Source: Streptomyces cinereus
GTDB lineage: Bacteria; Pseudomonadota; Gammaproteobacteria; Pseudomonadales; Moraxellaceae
NCBI GenBank assembly: GCA_014647715.1
Contig: BMPS01000002.1
Coordinates: 140,620 to 204,619, forward strand
Direction of reading: 5' to 3'
DNA length: 64,000 nucleotides
Numbering within the stretch: position 1 is the stretch's first letter; every line of letters begins with the position of its first letter. Under the pieces are notes generated by a model. It saw nothing but the letters and a program-made list of their open reading frames with translations. It was not told the DNA's origin and did no database searches. The position numbers were made by a program, and so were the translations under genes. This document shows positions 9,200 through 19,552 of the stretch, one piece after another.

Positions 9200-11029
9200 A
9201 TGACAGTGACTCAAACTACCCAAGCTCCCAATATGACGGGAGAAAACCAAACGGCTCACGCTGCACCCAATTTTGACAAAAAAACCGCCAAAGCCTCAGC
9301 AGGTGAACCTGTGATGATGTCTGGTGCAGAAATGCTGGTGCAAGCGCTAATTGACGAAGGTGTTGAATACATTTTTGGCTATCCAGGTGGCGCCGTGTTG
9401 CATATTTATGATGCTTTGTTCAAACAAGATAGCATCGAGCACATCCTCGTGCGTCACGAACAAGCAGCAGGTCATATGGCAGATGCTTATTCCCGTGTGA
9501 CAGGTAAAACTGGGGTGGTATTGGCGACATCAGGTCCAGGCGCCACCAATACGGTTACCGCCATCGCTACCGCATTTATGGATTCCATTCCGATGGTTAT
9601 CATCTCAGGTCAGGTACCTTCAAGCCTCATTGGTGATGATGCGTTCCAAGAAACTGATATGATTGGTGTGTCACGTCCTGTCGTCAAACACAGTTTTCAA
9701 GTACGTCATGCCAGCGAAATCCCAGAAATCGTGCGTAAAGCGTTTTATATCGCAAGCTCTGGTCGCCCAGGTCCTGTGGTGATTGATGTACCCAAAGACA
9801 AAACCGCGCCTAACGAAAAATTTCCTTATCATTTCCCTGAGTCGGTCAGTATGCGTTCTTACCAACCATCAGTTCGCGGTCATTCAGGACAAATTCGTAA
9901 AGCCATCGAAACCTTAATTGCTGCCAAACGCCCTGTTTTATATTCAGGGGGTGGCGTGATTGCGTCAAACGCAAGCGCAGAATTAACCGCATTAGCCCGT
10001 TTACTTAATTTGCCTGTGACCAATACTTTGATGGGTTTGGGCGCTTATCCAGGGTCGGATAAACAGTTTTTAGGTATGCTTGGGATGCATGGTACGTATG
10101 AAGCCAATATGACCATGCACAATTCAGATGTGATTTTGGCAGTGGGTGCGCGTTTTGATGACCGTGTGACCAACAATACGCAAAAATTCTGTCCAAACGC
10201 TAAAATTATCCATATTGATATCGACCCTGCCTCAATCTCAAAAACCATCAACGCACACATCCCGATCGTCGGTGATGTAAAAAATGTGCTAAGCGATATG
10301 CTCGCCGTATTAACAGAAAATAACGCACAGCTTGACCAAGCCGCGTTAAATGATTGGTGGGCGCAAATCAATGAATGGCGTAAACGTCATGGTCTACGCT
10401 ATGACAAAGACGACAGCAATGGCATGAAACCACAGCACGTTGTTGAGCGCTTATATGAGTTAACGCATGGTAAAGCTATCATCACATCTGATGTGGGTCA
10501 GCACCAAATGTTTGCAGCCCTATACTATAAATACGATGAGCCGCGTCAATGGTTAAACTCAGGGGGTTTAGGCACCATGGGGGTAGGGTTGCCTTATGCA
10601 ATGGCAGCCAAACTTGCTAACCCAGAGCGTGATGTGGTCTGTATCACAGGTGAAGGCTCAATTCAGATGAATATCCAAGAGCTATCAACTTGCCTACAAT
10701 ATAACTTACCCGTGAAGATTCTAAATCTTAACAACGCCCAGTTGGGTATGGTAAAACAATGGCAAGACATGATTTATGAAGGTCGCCATTCGCACTCTTA
10801 TATGGATTCATTGCCAGATTTTGTCAAACTTGCAGAAGCTTACGGTCATGTCGGTATCCAAATCACCGACCCAGCCAAACTTGATGAACAACTTGCTTAT
10901 GCTTTATCACTCAAAGATCGATTGGTATTTATCGATGTGCTTGTCGATAAAAATGAGCATGTTTATCCAATGCAATTAGCAGGTCAGTCAATGCGTGATA
11001 TGTGGTTAGCCAAAGGGGAGCGTACCTAA
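9200..11029 (+). CDS. ilvB: Acetolactate synthase large (catalytic) subunit
   Basis: Condenses two pyruvates, or pyruvate and 2-ketobutyrate, in the first common step of Val, Leu and Ile synthesis, using TPP, FAD and Mg. Domains are: N-terminal TPP-binding ([16 protein letters not shown] at about residues 55-70, catalytic Glu in [13 protein letters not shown]), central FAD-binding, and C-terminal TPP-binding with [15 protein letters not shown] near residue 490. The TPP motif reads GEG where many enzymes have GDG; I recall the same in Pseudomonas homologues. The first 40 residues are an unconserved extension. I take ATG 9200; AAAAGG lies very close upstream, and GTG 9206 is better spaced and possible. 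It overlaps ilvN by 1 bp. Confidence 0.95.
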   Translation: MTVTQTTQAPNMTGENQTAHAAPNFDKKTAKASAGEPVMMSGAEMLVQALIDEGVEYIFGYPGGAVLHIYDALFKQDSIEHILVRHEQAAGHMADAYSRVTGKTGVVLATSGPGATNTVTAIATAFMDSIPMVIISGQVPSSLIGDDAFQETDMIGVSRPVVKHSFQVRHASEIPEIVRKAFYIASSGRPGPVVIDVPKDKTAPNEKFPYHFPESVSMRSYQPSVRGHSGQIRKAIETLIAAKRPVLYSGGGVIASNASAELTALARLLNLPVTNTLMGLGAYPGSDKQFLGMLGMHGTYEANMTMHNSDVILAVGARFDDRVTNNTQKFCPNAKIIHIDIDPASISKTINAHIPIVGDVKNVLSDMLAVLTENNAQLDQAALNDWWAQINEWRKRHGLRYDKDDSNGMKPQHVVERLYELTHGKAIITSDVGQHQMFAALYYKYDEPRQWLNSGGLGTMGVGLPYAMAAKLANPERDVVCITGEGSIQMNIQELSTCLQYNLPVKILNLNNAQLGMVKQWQDMIYEGRHSHSYMDSLPDFVKLAEAYGHVGIQITDPAKLDEQLAYALSLKDRLVFIDVLVDKNEHVYPMQLAGQSMRDMWLAKGERT

Positions 11030-11520
11030 TGAAACATTTAATTTCTGTCTTAATGGAAAATGAATCAGGGTCACTGTCTCGTGTGGTTGGCTTATTTTCA
11101 CAACGTGGCTACAACATCGAGACACTGAACGTTGCCCCAACCGATGACCCGACTTTATCGCGTTTGACCTTGACCACAGATACCGATCAAAATAAGATTG
11201 AGCAAGTGACCAAACAGTTGCACAAGCTGATTGAAATCGTTAAAGTAACCACGCTGACCGATAGTGTACATATTGAGCGCGAACTCATGCTGATCAAAGT
11301 ACGTGCCACGGGTAGCAACCGCGAAGAAGTCAAGCGCTGTGCGGATATCTTCCGTGCAAGTATTGTTGATATCACGCCCAATGTCTATACCATTCAAATT
11401 GTCGGTGACACCGCAAAATTGGACGGCTTTATCGAATTGATGGGACGTGAACGCATTTTAGAGGTAGTACGTTCTGGTGTTATTGGTATCGCTCGGGGCG
11501 AAAAAATCCTCAGCGTCTAA
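11029..11520 (+). CDS. ilvN: Acetolactate synthase small (regulatory) subunit
   Basis: Regulatory partner of IlvB, conferring valine feedback inhibition and full activity. The 163-residue length is typical of the long IlvH-type subunit. An N-terminal ACT domain is visible in HLISVLMENESGSLSRVVGL and RGYNIETLNVAPT, and a second C-terminal ACT-like domain begins near ELMLIKVRATG. ATG 11029 overlaps the ilvB stop in TAATG, indicating translational coupling, and GGGGAG precedes it. ilvC follows after 48 bp with its own AAGGAA ribosome site. Confidence 0.96.
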   Translation: MKHLISVLMENESGSLSRVVGLFSQRGYNIETLNVAPTDDPTLSRLTLTTDTDQNKIEQVTKQLHKLIEIVKVTTLTDSVHIERELMLIKVRATGSNREEVKRCADIFRASIVDITPNVYTIQIVGDTAKLDGFIELMGRERILEVVRSGVIGIARGEKILSV

Positions 11521-12585
<1,065 letters not shown>

Positions 12586-12650
12586 TTTTACCATCAGTTA
12601 GTTTTACCAATGGCATCATACCCAATTGGTAAAAACGATAAAATGACAAT

Positions 12651-12689
12651 AACCCTGCGCTGTGTAAAGTTACATGGACAGGGTTTTTT
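12651..12689 (+). terminator. ilvC terminator
   Basis: AACCCTG / CAGGGTT stem (12651-12657 and 12679-12685) with a 21-nt loop, followed by a T run to 12689. A second perfect inverted repeat, TTTTACCAA / TTGGTAAAA (12602-12610 and 12626-12634), lies just upstream. Confidence 0.75.
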
Positions 12690-12700
12690 AGTATAAAATA

Positions 12701-13273
12701 ATGGGTATACATGTAAAGTTTATGAGATTTGTTTTGAATATAGCGTCTGTTTGGCAGTTGTCGACTGCAACTTTTTTACACACTTTTAGCGGTATGAGTT
12801 CTTTGCCTGCATTGGCAAATCCTTTGAATCACCTGATGGGGGATAGCTATACGTTAAATTGGCAAGCAATTTATCTGGTCGGTACCTTAATTGTCGCCCT
12901 ACTGATTGCCTATGAATCCATAGTTTTGAAGAAAAATTTAGGAAAATTGCCGCAATCAACGTTATTTAGCGTGAGCTCCATATTAGAAACTGTGTGGCTT
13001 ATGGTATCTGTGGTCGCCGTATATTATGGCGGATTTAGTAGCATCGCCAAAGTCGTGCCATTTGCCTATATTTTATATAGCATATTTGGTTGGATTTACG
13101 GATTTTATCTACTCAAAGACCAGGCGGGCGATATTAAAGATGTCGATGACATGAGTATGCCCATCAAATATATGGACTACAGCCTATCATTTTCACTGGT
13201 GATTATCGTGACCAGCATTGCGATATTTATCAATATGTTGATGAACGGTGTAATCGCCTTTAATCTAGCTTAA
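12701..13273 (+). CDS. Uncharacterised integral membrane protein
   Basis: A 190-residue protein I do not recognise. Hydrophobic segments suggest four membrane helices: an N-terminal one around residues 8-28 that may be a signal anchor, WQAIYLVGTLIVALLIAYES at about 54-73, VWLMVSVVAVYYGG with a following FAYILYSIFGWIYGFYLL at about 100-145, and SLVIIVTSIAIFINMLM at about 165-185. A short acidic soluble loop (DQAGDIKDVDDMSM) lies between the last two. ATG 12701 lacks a clear ribosome site, and ATG 12722 is an alternative. It starts 12 bp after the ilvC terminator and has no evident operon partner. Confidence 0.6.
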   Translation: MGIHVKFMRFVLNIASVWQLSTATFLHTFSGMSSLPALANPLNHLMGDSYTLNWQAIYLVGTLIVALLIAYESIVLKKNLGKLPQSTLFSVSSILETVWLMVSVVAVYYGGFSSIAKVVPFAYILYSIFGWIYGFYLLKDQAGDIKDVDDMSMPIKYMDYSLSFSLVIIVTSIAIFINMLMNGVIAFNLA

Positions 13274-13355
13274 TAAAGTCAATTTAAATCCCTTTTTAAT
13301 TGTAACTTTGTGGTAAAAAGTTCAAAAAATAGTAGGTGAAACGCTAAAACTAGGC

Positions 13356-13361
13356 TATACT
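13356..13361 (+). promoter_or_regulatory. Possible -10 element of the cold-shock gene
   Basis: TATACT with no convincing -35. If used, transcription starts near 13368 and the mRNA has a 5' leader of about 115 nt, a length often seen in cspA-type genes, where it controls cold-induced translation. Confidence 0.35.
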
Positions 13362-13484
13362 GTCATTATTCGCTAAAATACACTTAACAAACTTTTGGCG
13401 ATGACAATTTATAACACCCTGTATTTACTTAAGTAATTGCAAGCGTTATAGATAACATAGTTAATTTTTAATGTAGGATTTTTT

Positions 13485-13697
13485 ATGTCAGATAAAGCTA
13501 CTGGTACTGTAAAATGGTTCAATGAGAGCAAAGGTTTCGGCTTCATCGCTCAAGACAACGGCGGTCAAGACGTTTTTGCTCATTACAGTGCAATCCAAGG
13601 TTCAGGTTTTAAAACACTTAAAGAAGGTCAACGTGTGAGCTTCGTATTGAGCCAAGGTCAAAAAGGCCCACAAGCCGAACAAATTGAAGCACAATAA
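13485..13697 (+). CDS. Cold-shock protein, CspA family
   Basis: A 70-residue single cold-shock domain, an OB-fold single-strand RNA/DNA chaperone. Both RNP motifs are intact: KGFGFIAQ (RNP1) and DVFAHYSAI (RNP2), after the conserved N-terminal [14 protein letters not shown] 13485 follows TAGGATTTTTT, a usable ribosome site. It is monocistronic with its own terminator. The paralogue class (cold-induced or constitutive) cannot be told from the protein; the long leader hints at post-transcriptional control. Confidence 0.95.
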   Translation: MSDKATGTVKWFNESKGFGFIAQDNGGQDVFAHYSAIQGSGFKTLKEGQRVSFVLSQGQKGPQAEQIEAQ

Positions 13698-13760
13698 TAA
13701 TAACTACAAGCTTAATTGTTTGTTTATTAACTGCTTATCTTAATTAGCTTGCAATAAAGA

Positions 13761-13790
13761 AAAACAACCAGACGATAGGTTGTTTTTTTT
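13761..13790 (+). terminator. Cold-shock gene terminator
   Basis: AACAACC / GGTTGTT stem with an 8-nt loop (13770-13777) and eight T after it. It is preceded by an A run, so the stem can extend. Confidence 0.85.
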
Positions 13791-14166
13791 TGCGCGTTTG
13801 TTTTGTGTTCAATGTTTATATCAAACACAAGACGTTGTATATTGAATATTTAGTTAAAAAATTTCCCTAATTATTTTAGTTATGATATATTCGAAAAATT
13901 CAAGAATTTTTGATGTTTTCCAACCATTTTTTTATGACTTAAAATTCATAGGATTTTCTTGATTTGTTGGGTAAGTTATCGCAACATATATTATTAACGA
14001 AGATAATGGGTATTGTGAGTATTCACAGTATAACTATTCTTTTTAGCTCACTAAGTTAGCTCACCAAGCTAGTTTAAGTTAAGAAGAATAGGATGTTCAT
14101 TTTGTCATGACTGGGGATACTTGGATTTATCCTCCTTTTTTAATTCATATAACAAACGAGGAACGT
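13791..14166. other. Non-coding region upstream of etfBA
   Basis: AT-rich spacer with several dyads and no convincing gene. Elements seen: TTGTGTT / AACACAA at 13803-13830, AAAAATTC / GAATTTTT around 13893-13911, the TGTGA / TCACA palindrome listed separately, and a tandem 13-bp repeat TTAGCTCACTAAG / TTAGCTCACCAAG at 14043-14068. A 26-codon ATG frame at about 13882 has no ribosome site and is not called. Confidence 0.5.
14013..14034. promoter_or_regulatory. Palindrome plus possible -10 upstream of etfB
   Basis: TGTGA and TCACA (14014-14018, 14023-14027) form a perfect dyad with 4 bp between, immediately followed by TATAAC at 14029-14034 as a possible -10. A repressor bound there would block the promoter. 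The half-sites resemble CRP, but the 4-bp spacing does not match the CRP consensus of 6. Confidence 0.35.
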
Positions 14167-14916
14167 ATGAAAGCATTAGTTGCTGTTAAACGTGTAGTTG
14201 ACTATAACGTAAAAGTTCGTGTAAAAGCGGACAACACTGGTGTTGACTTAACCAATGTTAAAATGTCTGTAAACCCATTTGATGAGATTGCTGTGGAAGA
14301 AGCTGTACGCCTACAAGAAGCGGGCGTGGTCTCTGAAATTGTTGTTGTATCTATCGGACCAAAAGAAGCACAAGAACAAATCCGTGGCGCAATGGCACTG
14401 GGTGCAGATCGTGGCATTTTAGTTGAAACTACCGACACTGTGCGTCCACTACAAGTGGCAAAAATTTTAAAAGCGATTGCACAAGCAGAAGCCGCTGACA
14501 TCATTTTACTAGGCAAACAAGCAATTGATGATGACAACAACCAAACAGGTCAAATGCTAGCGGCATTATTAGATGTGGGTCAAGCAACCTTTGCATCACA
14601 AGTAAAAGTCGACGGTGGCAGTGTCAACGTAACACGTGAAATCGATGGGGGCTTACAAACCGTTCAGTTATCATTGCCTGCGGTTATCACCACTGATTTA
14701 CGTTTAAATGAACCACGTTATGCCAAACTGCCTAACATTATGAAAGCGAAGAAAAAACCATTAGAAGAGAAAAAACCAGAAGATTATGGTGTTTCTACCG
14801 CTACTAACATTCAAATCGTAAAAGTGACGCCACCTGCAGAGCGTAAAGCGGGTGTTAAAGTTAAATCGGTTGACGAGTTAGTCGATAAATTAAGAAACGA
14901 AGCTAAAGTTATCTAA
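14167..14916 (+). CDS. etfB: Electron transfer flavoprotein beta subunit
   Basis: Small subunit of the soluble FAD/AMP heterodimer that carries electrons from acyl-CoA and other dehydrogenases to ETF:ubiquinone oxidoreductase. The 249 residues begin [20 protein letters not shown]-binding and signature segments include [16 protein letters not shown] and [25 protein letters not shown] 14167 follows GAGGAAC at ideal distance; an in-frame ATG at 14107 would add 20 unconserved residues. It is upstream of etfA (83 bp) in an evident operon. Confidence 0.97.
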   Translation: MKALVAVKRVVDYNVKVRVKADNTGVDLTNVKMSVNPFDEIAVEEAVRLQEAGVVSEIVVVSIGPKEAQEQIRGAMALGADRGILVETTDTVRPLQVAKILKAIAQAEAADIILLGKQAIDDDNNQTGQMLAALLDVGQATFASQVKVDGGSVNVTREIDGGLQTVQLSLPAVITTDLRLNEPRYAKLPNIMKAKKKPLEEKKPEDYGVSTATNIQIVKVTPPAERKAGVKVKSVDELVDKLRNEAKVI

Positions 14917-14999
14917 TTATTAGTTATCTAATCATTTAACTACCTTCAATTTAATTCGTCATTTAACGATAGCGATTATCAAATATTAAGGAAAATCTC

Positions 15000-15932
15000 A
15001 TGGCAATTTTAGTATATGCAGAACATGATAATAAAGAGCTGAAAAAAGCAACACTCAACACCGTAACGGCAGCAAGCAAAATCGGTGGCGATATCGTTGT
15101 ATTAGTTGCAGGTCTTGGCTGTGAAGCCGTGGCAGAACAAGCCGCTAAAGTAGCGGGGGTATCAAAGGTGCTTTGCGCAAGTAACGCTGCTTTTGAACAT
15201 CAGCTGGCTGAAAACGTTACTAAACTCGTGGTATCGCTTGCAGGCGATTATAGCCATATTGTTGCACCAGCAACAACCACAGGTAAAAACTTCTTACCAC
15301 GCGTTGCCGCTTTGTTAGACGTCAATATGCTAACTGATGTGACCGCTGTGATTGATGCAGAGACATTTGAGCGTCCAATCTACGCAGGCAATGCCATTGC
15401 AACCGTTAAAGATACTGAAAGCAAAAAAGTTATCACGGTTCGTACCACTGCATTTGATGCAGCGGCAGCAGAAGGCGGCGCAGCCAGCATAGAACAAGTA
15501 AGCGCAGGCGAAGATGCAGGCAAATCAAAATTTGTCGGTGAAGAACTGGCAAAATCTGATCGTCCAGAATTAACTGCTGCAGAAATTGTTGTATCAGGTG
15601 GTCGTGCATTAGCCAGCGGTGAAAACTTCACCAAGTATATTGAGCCACTGGCTGATAAACTAGGCGCTGCGATGGGTGCATCACGTGCCGCAGTTGACGC
15701 AGGTTATGTGCCAAACGACCTACAAGTGGGTCAAACGGGTAAAATTGTCGCACCAAACCTATATATCGCCGCAGGTATCTCAGGTGCTATTCAGCATTTG
15801 GCAGGTATGAAAGATTCAAAAGTTATCGTTGCCATCAACAATGACCCAGAAGCGCCTATCTCTCAAGTGGCTGATTATTTCCTAGAAGGTGATATTTTTA
15901 CAGTCTTGCCAGAACTAACTAGCAAATTGTAA
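15000..15932 (+). CDS. etfA: Electron transfer flavoprotein alpha subunit
   Basis: Large subunit of ETF, binding FAD. The 310-residue length matches bacterial EtfA. The N-terminal domain carries HIVAPATTTGKNFLPRVAALL, and the C-terminal FAD domain carries VSGGRALAS, GASRAAVDAGYVPNDLQVGQ, LYIAAGISGAIQHLAGMK and VAINNDPEAPISQVADY, all canonical. AAGGAA precedes ATG 15000. It pairs with EtfB, and a strong terminator closes the operon. Confidence 0.98.
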   Translation: MAILVYAEHDNKELKKATLNTVTAASKIGGDIVVLVAGLGCEAVAEQAAKVAGVSKVLCASNAAFEHQLAENVTKLVVSLAGDYSHIVAPATTTGKNFLPRVAALLDVNMLTDVTAVIDAETFERPIYAGNAIATVKDTESKKVITVRTTAFDAAAAEGGAASIEQVSAGEDAGKSKFVGEELAKSDRPELTAAEIVVSGGRALASGENFTKYIEPLADKLGAAMGASRAAVDAGYVPNDLQVGQTGKIVAPNLYIAAGISGAIQHLAGMKDSKVIVAINNDPEAPISQVADYFLEGDIFTVLPELTSKL

Positions 15933-15981
15933 TTGCAGCTATCATAAGCTACTAAGCGATAAATATATAGGCGATAAATAT

Positions 15982-16012
15982 AAAAAAACCTCATGCTTTT
16001 TGAGGTTTTTTT
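15982..16012 (+). terminator. etfBA terminator
   Basis: AACCTCA / TGAGGTT stem with a 7-nt loop (15994-16000), an A run before and a T run after. Confidence 0.9.
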
Positions 16013-16139
16013 ATTTGCTATTTACAGGCTAAGTAGTGACTTAATTATCGCTAAAAGTATATTGATTGTTGTATAGCGACTAGGTAATATAATAAAAATT
16101 ATGGGATTTTATTGATAGTAAATTTTTTGGAAATAAATT

Positions 16140-16775
16140 GTGAAAATGGATTTAAAAAAATTCCGTACAGAAATGCAGCAGCTGCTTAGCGAGCAGCAAC
16201 TAGACAATGTCAAAGTACGTCCTTTTATCTGTTCAGGGTCACCCCTTAATTGCAAAATCATGATGGTTGGCTACAATCCTGCTTGCGAAGTTAATTTAGA
16301 CGTGTTTGATGCAAATATTTGGCATGATGACATAGGGTTTGACCGTGAATCCTTTGCTGAGCATTATGACATCGCTAGCTACAATGATGATTTACAGTGG
16401 AATCGCAACCATATATTTCAGCAAAATTTGATTGATGAAATCTCAAATCATCCTGTGATTGAAACTTACCTTTATAGTGTTATTACCCCCAAAAAGACTT
16501 TATTAAGCCCTCAGCATAAACACACCCAACTATTTGATTGGCTATATGGTATTTTAAAACCTGTCTTAGTCATTACCCAAAATATTGATGTCATTAAATA
16601 TTTTGAACGAGAAGCCAATAAAACCCTCGTAAGAAATACATTTAACGCCATTACTTATCGAGATTTACACTGTGTGATTTTGCCCATCAGCCATTTATCC
16701 AAAAAATGGAATGACACCGAAATGTACCATTTGAAAGCAGAAATTGATGAGCTGTTTAATTTAATTACTGTTTAG
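16140..16775 (+). CDS. Uncharacterised protein with uracil-DNA-glycosylase-like motifs
   Basis: A 211-residue soluble protein of unknown function. After a helical start, RPFICSGSPLNCKIMMVGYNPACEV at about residues 27-51 resembles the first strand and active-site loop of UDG-superfamily proteins (a G-x-N-P loop where UDGs have GQDPYH). VILPISHLSKKW near residue 180 could correspond to the later leucine-loop motif. This similarity is weak and inferred. GTG 16140 has GGAA about 7 bases upstream; ATG 16146 is the alternative start. It stands alone between etfA and the convergent corA, and no partner gene is seen. Confidence 0.55.
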   Translation: MKMDLKKFRTEMQQLLSEQQLDNVKVRPFICSGSPLNCKIMMVGYNPACEVNLDVFDANIWHDDIGFDRESFAEHYDIASYNDDLQWNRNHIFQQNLIDEISNHPVIETYLYSVITPKKTLLSPQHKHTQLFDWLYGILKPVLVITQNIDVIKYFEREANKTLVRNTFNAITYRDLHCVILPISHLSKKWNDTEMYHLKAEIDELFNLITV

Positions 16776-16810
16776 AGAATAGTGTTTAATTGATAAATTT
16801 ATAAACCAAT

Positions 16811-16842
16811 AATAAAAAAACTTAACAGCATCATCTGTTAAG
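16811..16842 (-). terminator. corA terminator
   Basis: CTTAACAG / CTGTTAAG perfect 8-bp stem with a CATCAT loop (16821-16842). The minus strand continues into seven T, the plus strand only into four, so corA is the main beneficiary. Confidence 0.8.
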
Positions 16843-16864
16843 CTTTTATAATTAAAGATAAAAT

Positions 16865-18187
16865 TTACAACCAACCTGCCTTTTTAAAGCGATAGTAAAG
16901 CGTAAAACAAATGGTCAAAATAAATGCCAACAAAATATAGTAGGCATAATGCATTTTTAGCTCAGGCATATTATCAAAGTTCATTCCATAAATCCCTGCG
17001 ACGGCGGTCGGAACCGCGAGGATACCTGCCCAAGCGGCAAGTTTTCGTACCACCTCATTCTGACCCATATTGACCACGGCCATGTAAGTATCCATGGCAA
17101 CACTGAGCATTTCGTTCAGTCCATTGACCGCATCGAGCGCCCGCAGTAGATGGTCATTGACGTCGCGAAAATACGGTTTGGCTTGGCTAGGGAAACTTGG
17201 AATTAAATCAGTCTTTTTATGATTGATAAAAAAATTACAGATATCTTGTACGGGTAAGATGACAGCACGCATATGTACGAGCTGTGATTTTAATTCATAC
17301 AAATTGCGCAGTGTATGCTTGTTAAAATTTTCAGAGAAAATTTCCCGTTCTTGCTCGCGCAAATAACGTCCTAATTTTTCAGTGATAGGTAAGTAGTTAT
17401 CGACGATAAAGTCTAGGATGGCATGCAGTACAAAGATGGGTCCAAGGCGCAATTTTTCTGGTCGGCGATGACAAAAATCTCGCACACTTTCGTAGCTATG
17501 AGAGGCACCTTGACGAATAGTGATGATATATTGCTTGCCCATAAAGATGGCCGTAGTGCCATAACGAATGGTGTTTTCGGTCAATTTGGCGGTTCGTACC
17601 ACCACGAACACGCTATCATTACCATAGCTTTCAACTTTGGCGCGTTGATGCTCAGCGAAAGCATCTTCAATGGCAAGTTCGTGCAAGTCAAATGCCTCTT
17701 GAACTTCTCGAATGGTTTCAATACTTGGGTCGTGTAGTCCTACCCAAACAAATACATTGTTGTTGGATAATTCGCGGCGCACATCATCAAGCTCAATCTC
17801 GCCGATTTTTTCCCCAGATTTACGAGAATAAGCGAAGCAGTTGGCAATCTCATTTTTCCCTTTAAAGCGATCTTCGGTGATTTCAGCTTCAGGGTTGTAC
17901 TCAGGGGGTGGTACATCGGTAGGTGCGTAGACTTCGACAATGCCATCATCGTCATAATCTTCGCCATAGATATAACTATCATCACCGTGCAAATCGAGTT
18001 CTTCATCAGCGATTTCATCATAAATGACATCCGCATTGGCGAGGGTAAAAGCATCTGCAGACATATCATGTGGCGGATTAAGCGTTGAGGCTAACGGCGG
18101 CGTTACGCGCTGGGTCGTCTGAGTGGGGTGCTCTAATAAATCGTCGCTGCGTTCAGATAAATTTTTGTTTTGGTGGGGTGGCGTCAT
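16865..18187 (-). CDS. corA: CorA-family Mg2+/Co2+ channel with long acidic N-terminus
   Basis: Inner-membrane divalent-cation channel. The 440 residues end in two membrane helices with the selectivity motif YGMNFDNMPE between them (about residue 400-410) and a short basic tail YYRFKKAGWL. The cytoplasmic funnel (about 130-370) has FVWVGLHDPS and the long helical stalk. The first 110-120 residues are unusual: an unconserved region rich in Asp, Glu and Tyr. I chose ATG 18187, which has GAGG 9 bases upstream, rather than a GTG seven codons earlier. It is monocistronic with its own terminator. Confidence 0.9.
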   Translation of the reverse strand: MTPPHQNKNLSERSDDLLEHPTQTTQRVTPPLASTLNPPHDMSADAFTLANADVIYDEIADEELDLHGDDSYIYGEDYDDDGIVEVYAPTDVPPPEYNPEAEITEDRFKGKNEIANCFAYSRKSGEKIGEIELDDVRRELSNNNVFVWVGLHDPSIETIREVQEAFDLHELAIEDAFAEHQRAKVESYGNDSVFVVVRTAKLTENTIRYGTTAIFMGKQYIITIRQGASHSYESVRDFCHRRPEKLRLGPIFVLHAILDFIVDNYLPITEKLGRYLREQEREIFSENFNKHTLRNLYELKSQLVHMRAVILPVQDICNFFINHKKTDLIPSFPSQAKPYFRDVNDHLLRALDAVNGLNEMLSVAMDTYMAVVNMGQNEVVRKLAAWAGILAVPTAVAGIYGMNFDNMPELKMHYAYYILLAFILTICFTLYYRFKKAGWL

Positions 18188-18530
18188 AACCAAAAACCTC
18201 GCTATCACGATTTGAAAGAGTTGTATCAGATCGAATAAATGTGTCCAGTCGTTATCAAAGTACTAAAAGGTAGCAACCACAAAACAGCAAGTAAACATCA
18301 AAGTAAGCCACTTCGCCTGTTTGTTCTTGCTATTTTGTAATTCTCAGTGATTTTTAAACGAATAAAAAAGAAGTCATGCATTGACAATGCAATCGTACCG
18401 CTAAAATTAGATGGATAATGATAACAGTGAAAAATGACAATCTCAAGATAATTATACGTGACAGACCGCTAAAACCTAGTTGAATCTAGTTAACCATAGG
18501 CTTAGCAACGGTCATTTTTTCACTATCGCC
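18188..18530. other. Intergenic region between DUF2237 gene and corA
   Basis: About 340 bp with no supportable gene. It contains a perfect inverted repeat TGCATT / AATGCA around GAC at 18377-18391, overlapping a TTGACA. There is no clear terminator for the DUF2237 gene. Nothing else was recognised. Confidence 0.5.
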
Positions 18531-18914
18531 TTAAATAGCGTACTGCTGCAGCGTTTCTATATCTACTAACTCTAAAAGACTCTCATGACATGCGGCAAGC
18601 TTTAGCGGCGGCGCAACCCCCGCATCCAATGCTTCCACCCAGCGCAGGGCACACACGCACCAAAAATCATTGGGCTGCAGCCCTGGAAAACCAAATTCGG
18701 GTAAGGGCGTCACCAAATCATTGCCTTTGGCAACAGAAAATTCTAAGAATTCTCGGGTCATTTTGGCGCAAACCGTGTGTAAGCCGACGTCACCAGCGCC
18801 GGTATGACAAAAACCATTTCGATAATAACCTGTTAATGGGTCAAAACAGCAACTGGCTAGTGCGGTACCCAGTACATTGGTTTGGTTTAATTCAGCTTTT
18901 GGATGATAGGACAT
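18531..18914 (-). CDS. DUF2237 family protein
   Basis: A 127-residue small cytosolic protein matching the DUF2237 pattern: NVLGTALASCCFDPLTGYYR near the start, HTVCAKMTREFLEFS in the middle, then NDFWCVCALRWVEALDAG, with conserved Cys and Trp residues. The function of the family is unknown. It lies 44 bp downstream of the GST gene on the same strand, so they may be co-transcribed. The C-terminal extension after LKLAACHESLLE is variable. Confidence 0.85.
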   Translation of the reverse strand: MSYHPKAELNQTNVLGTALASCCFDPLTGYYRNGFCHTGAGDVGLHTVCAKMTREFLEFSVAKGNDLVTPLPEFGFPGLQPNDFWCVCALRWVEALDAGVAPPLKLAACHESLLELVDIETLQQYAI

Positions 18915-18958
18915 AGTAGGCTCTTTTAATGTTTTGATTGGGTTATATCGATGATTGG

Positions 18959-19552
18959 CTAAAGCTTAAAGATAGATGTTGGTAGTTTTTCTAAAGCAGT
19001 ACTCTGAGTTTTTTGCATAAAATCTCGCTGATAAAATTGCTCAAGTGCAGCTTTGTTTGCCTCAGTGACTGCCTTGTCAAACACCGCAGCCAAACGTAAT
19101 TTTAAATACCCTAAGGCAATGCCAAAAAAGATTTGGCTTAACGTATCGCTTTGTGCATCGAGCTGGGGTGCATTAGGCAGTAAATTCGACAATAGACTGG
19201 TCGAGCGCTCAATAAATGGATGTGGGGTAGCACTTGATGGCTGAAAGCGCTCGGTGGCAAAGGCGCGAACAGTTTGGTTGATAATGCCTAAGCTCAGGCT
19301 CGTTAAAGCGGCAGATTTTTCATCAGCAAAAATTTGCGGCATCAGGTGCGCCAAAATCACACTGCTTTCTGTGATGAGTAATTGATTATCGGTGAGCAGG
19401 GCAGGTACTTGGCTAAAAGGGTTGACCGCTAATAATTCTTGTGGGTTTTGCCAAGGCATGACAAATATAAGCTCGGCATCAATTTGCTGGCGTAAACAGG
19501 CGACCATCACGAGACGGGCAAAAGGGGAGGTGGTTGAGACAAAGAGTTTCAT
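18959..19552 (-). CDS. Glutathione S-transferase family protein
   Basis: A 197-residue GST-like protein. The N-terminal thioredoxin-fold domain (about residues 1-75) shows MKLFVSTTSPFARLVMVACL, NPFSQVPALLTD (the cis-Pro before the glutathione-binding segment) and ITESSVILAHL (the glutathione-binding Glu-Ser). The C-terminal domain is all helical. The substrate is not predictable; it resembles the plain bacterial GST class involved in detoxification. ATG 19552 lacks a strong ribosome site. Upstream partner of the DUF2237 gene. Confidence 0.88.
   Translation of the reverse strand: MKLFVSTTSPFARLVMVACLRQQIDAELIFVMPWQNPQELLAVNPFSQVPALLTDNQLLITESSVILAHLMPQIFADEKSAALTSLSLGIINQTVRAFATERFQPSSATPHPFIERSTSLLSNLLPNAPQLDAQSDTLSQIFFGIALGYLKLRLAAVFDKAVTEANKAALEQFYQRDFMQKTQSTALEKLPTSIFKL

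Noticed and set aside
10640..10690. GEG instead of GDG in the IlvB thiamine motif, considered as an inactivating change
   Set aside because: The rest of the motif is intact, and I recall the same [12 protein letters not shown] wording in other Pseudomonadales acetolactate synthases.
14014..14027. CRP/Vfr binding site before etfB
   Set aside because: Half-sites match TGTGA/TCACA, but the spacing is 4 bp rather than 6, so only a generic palindrome is reported.
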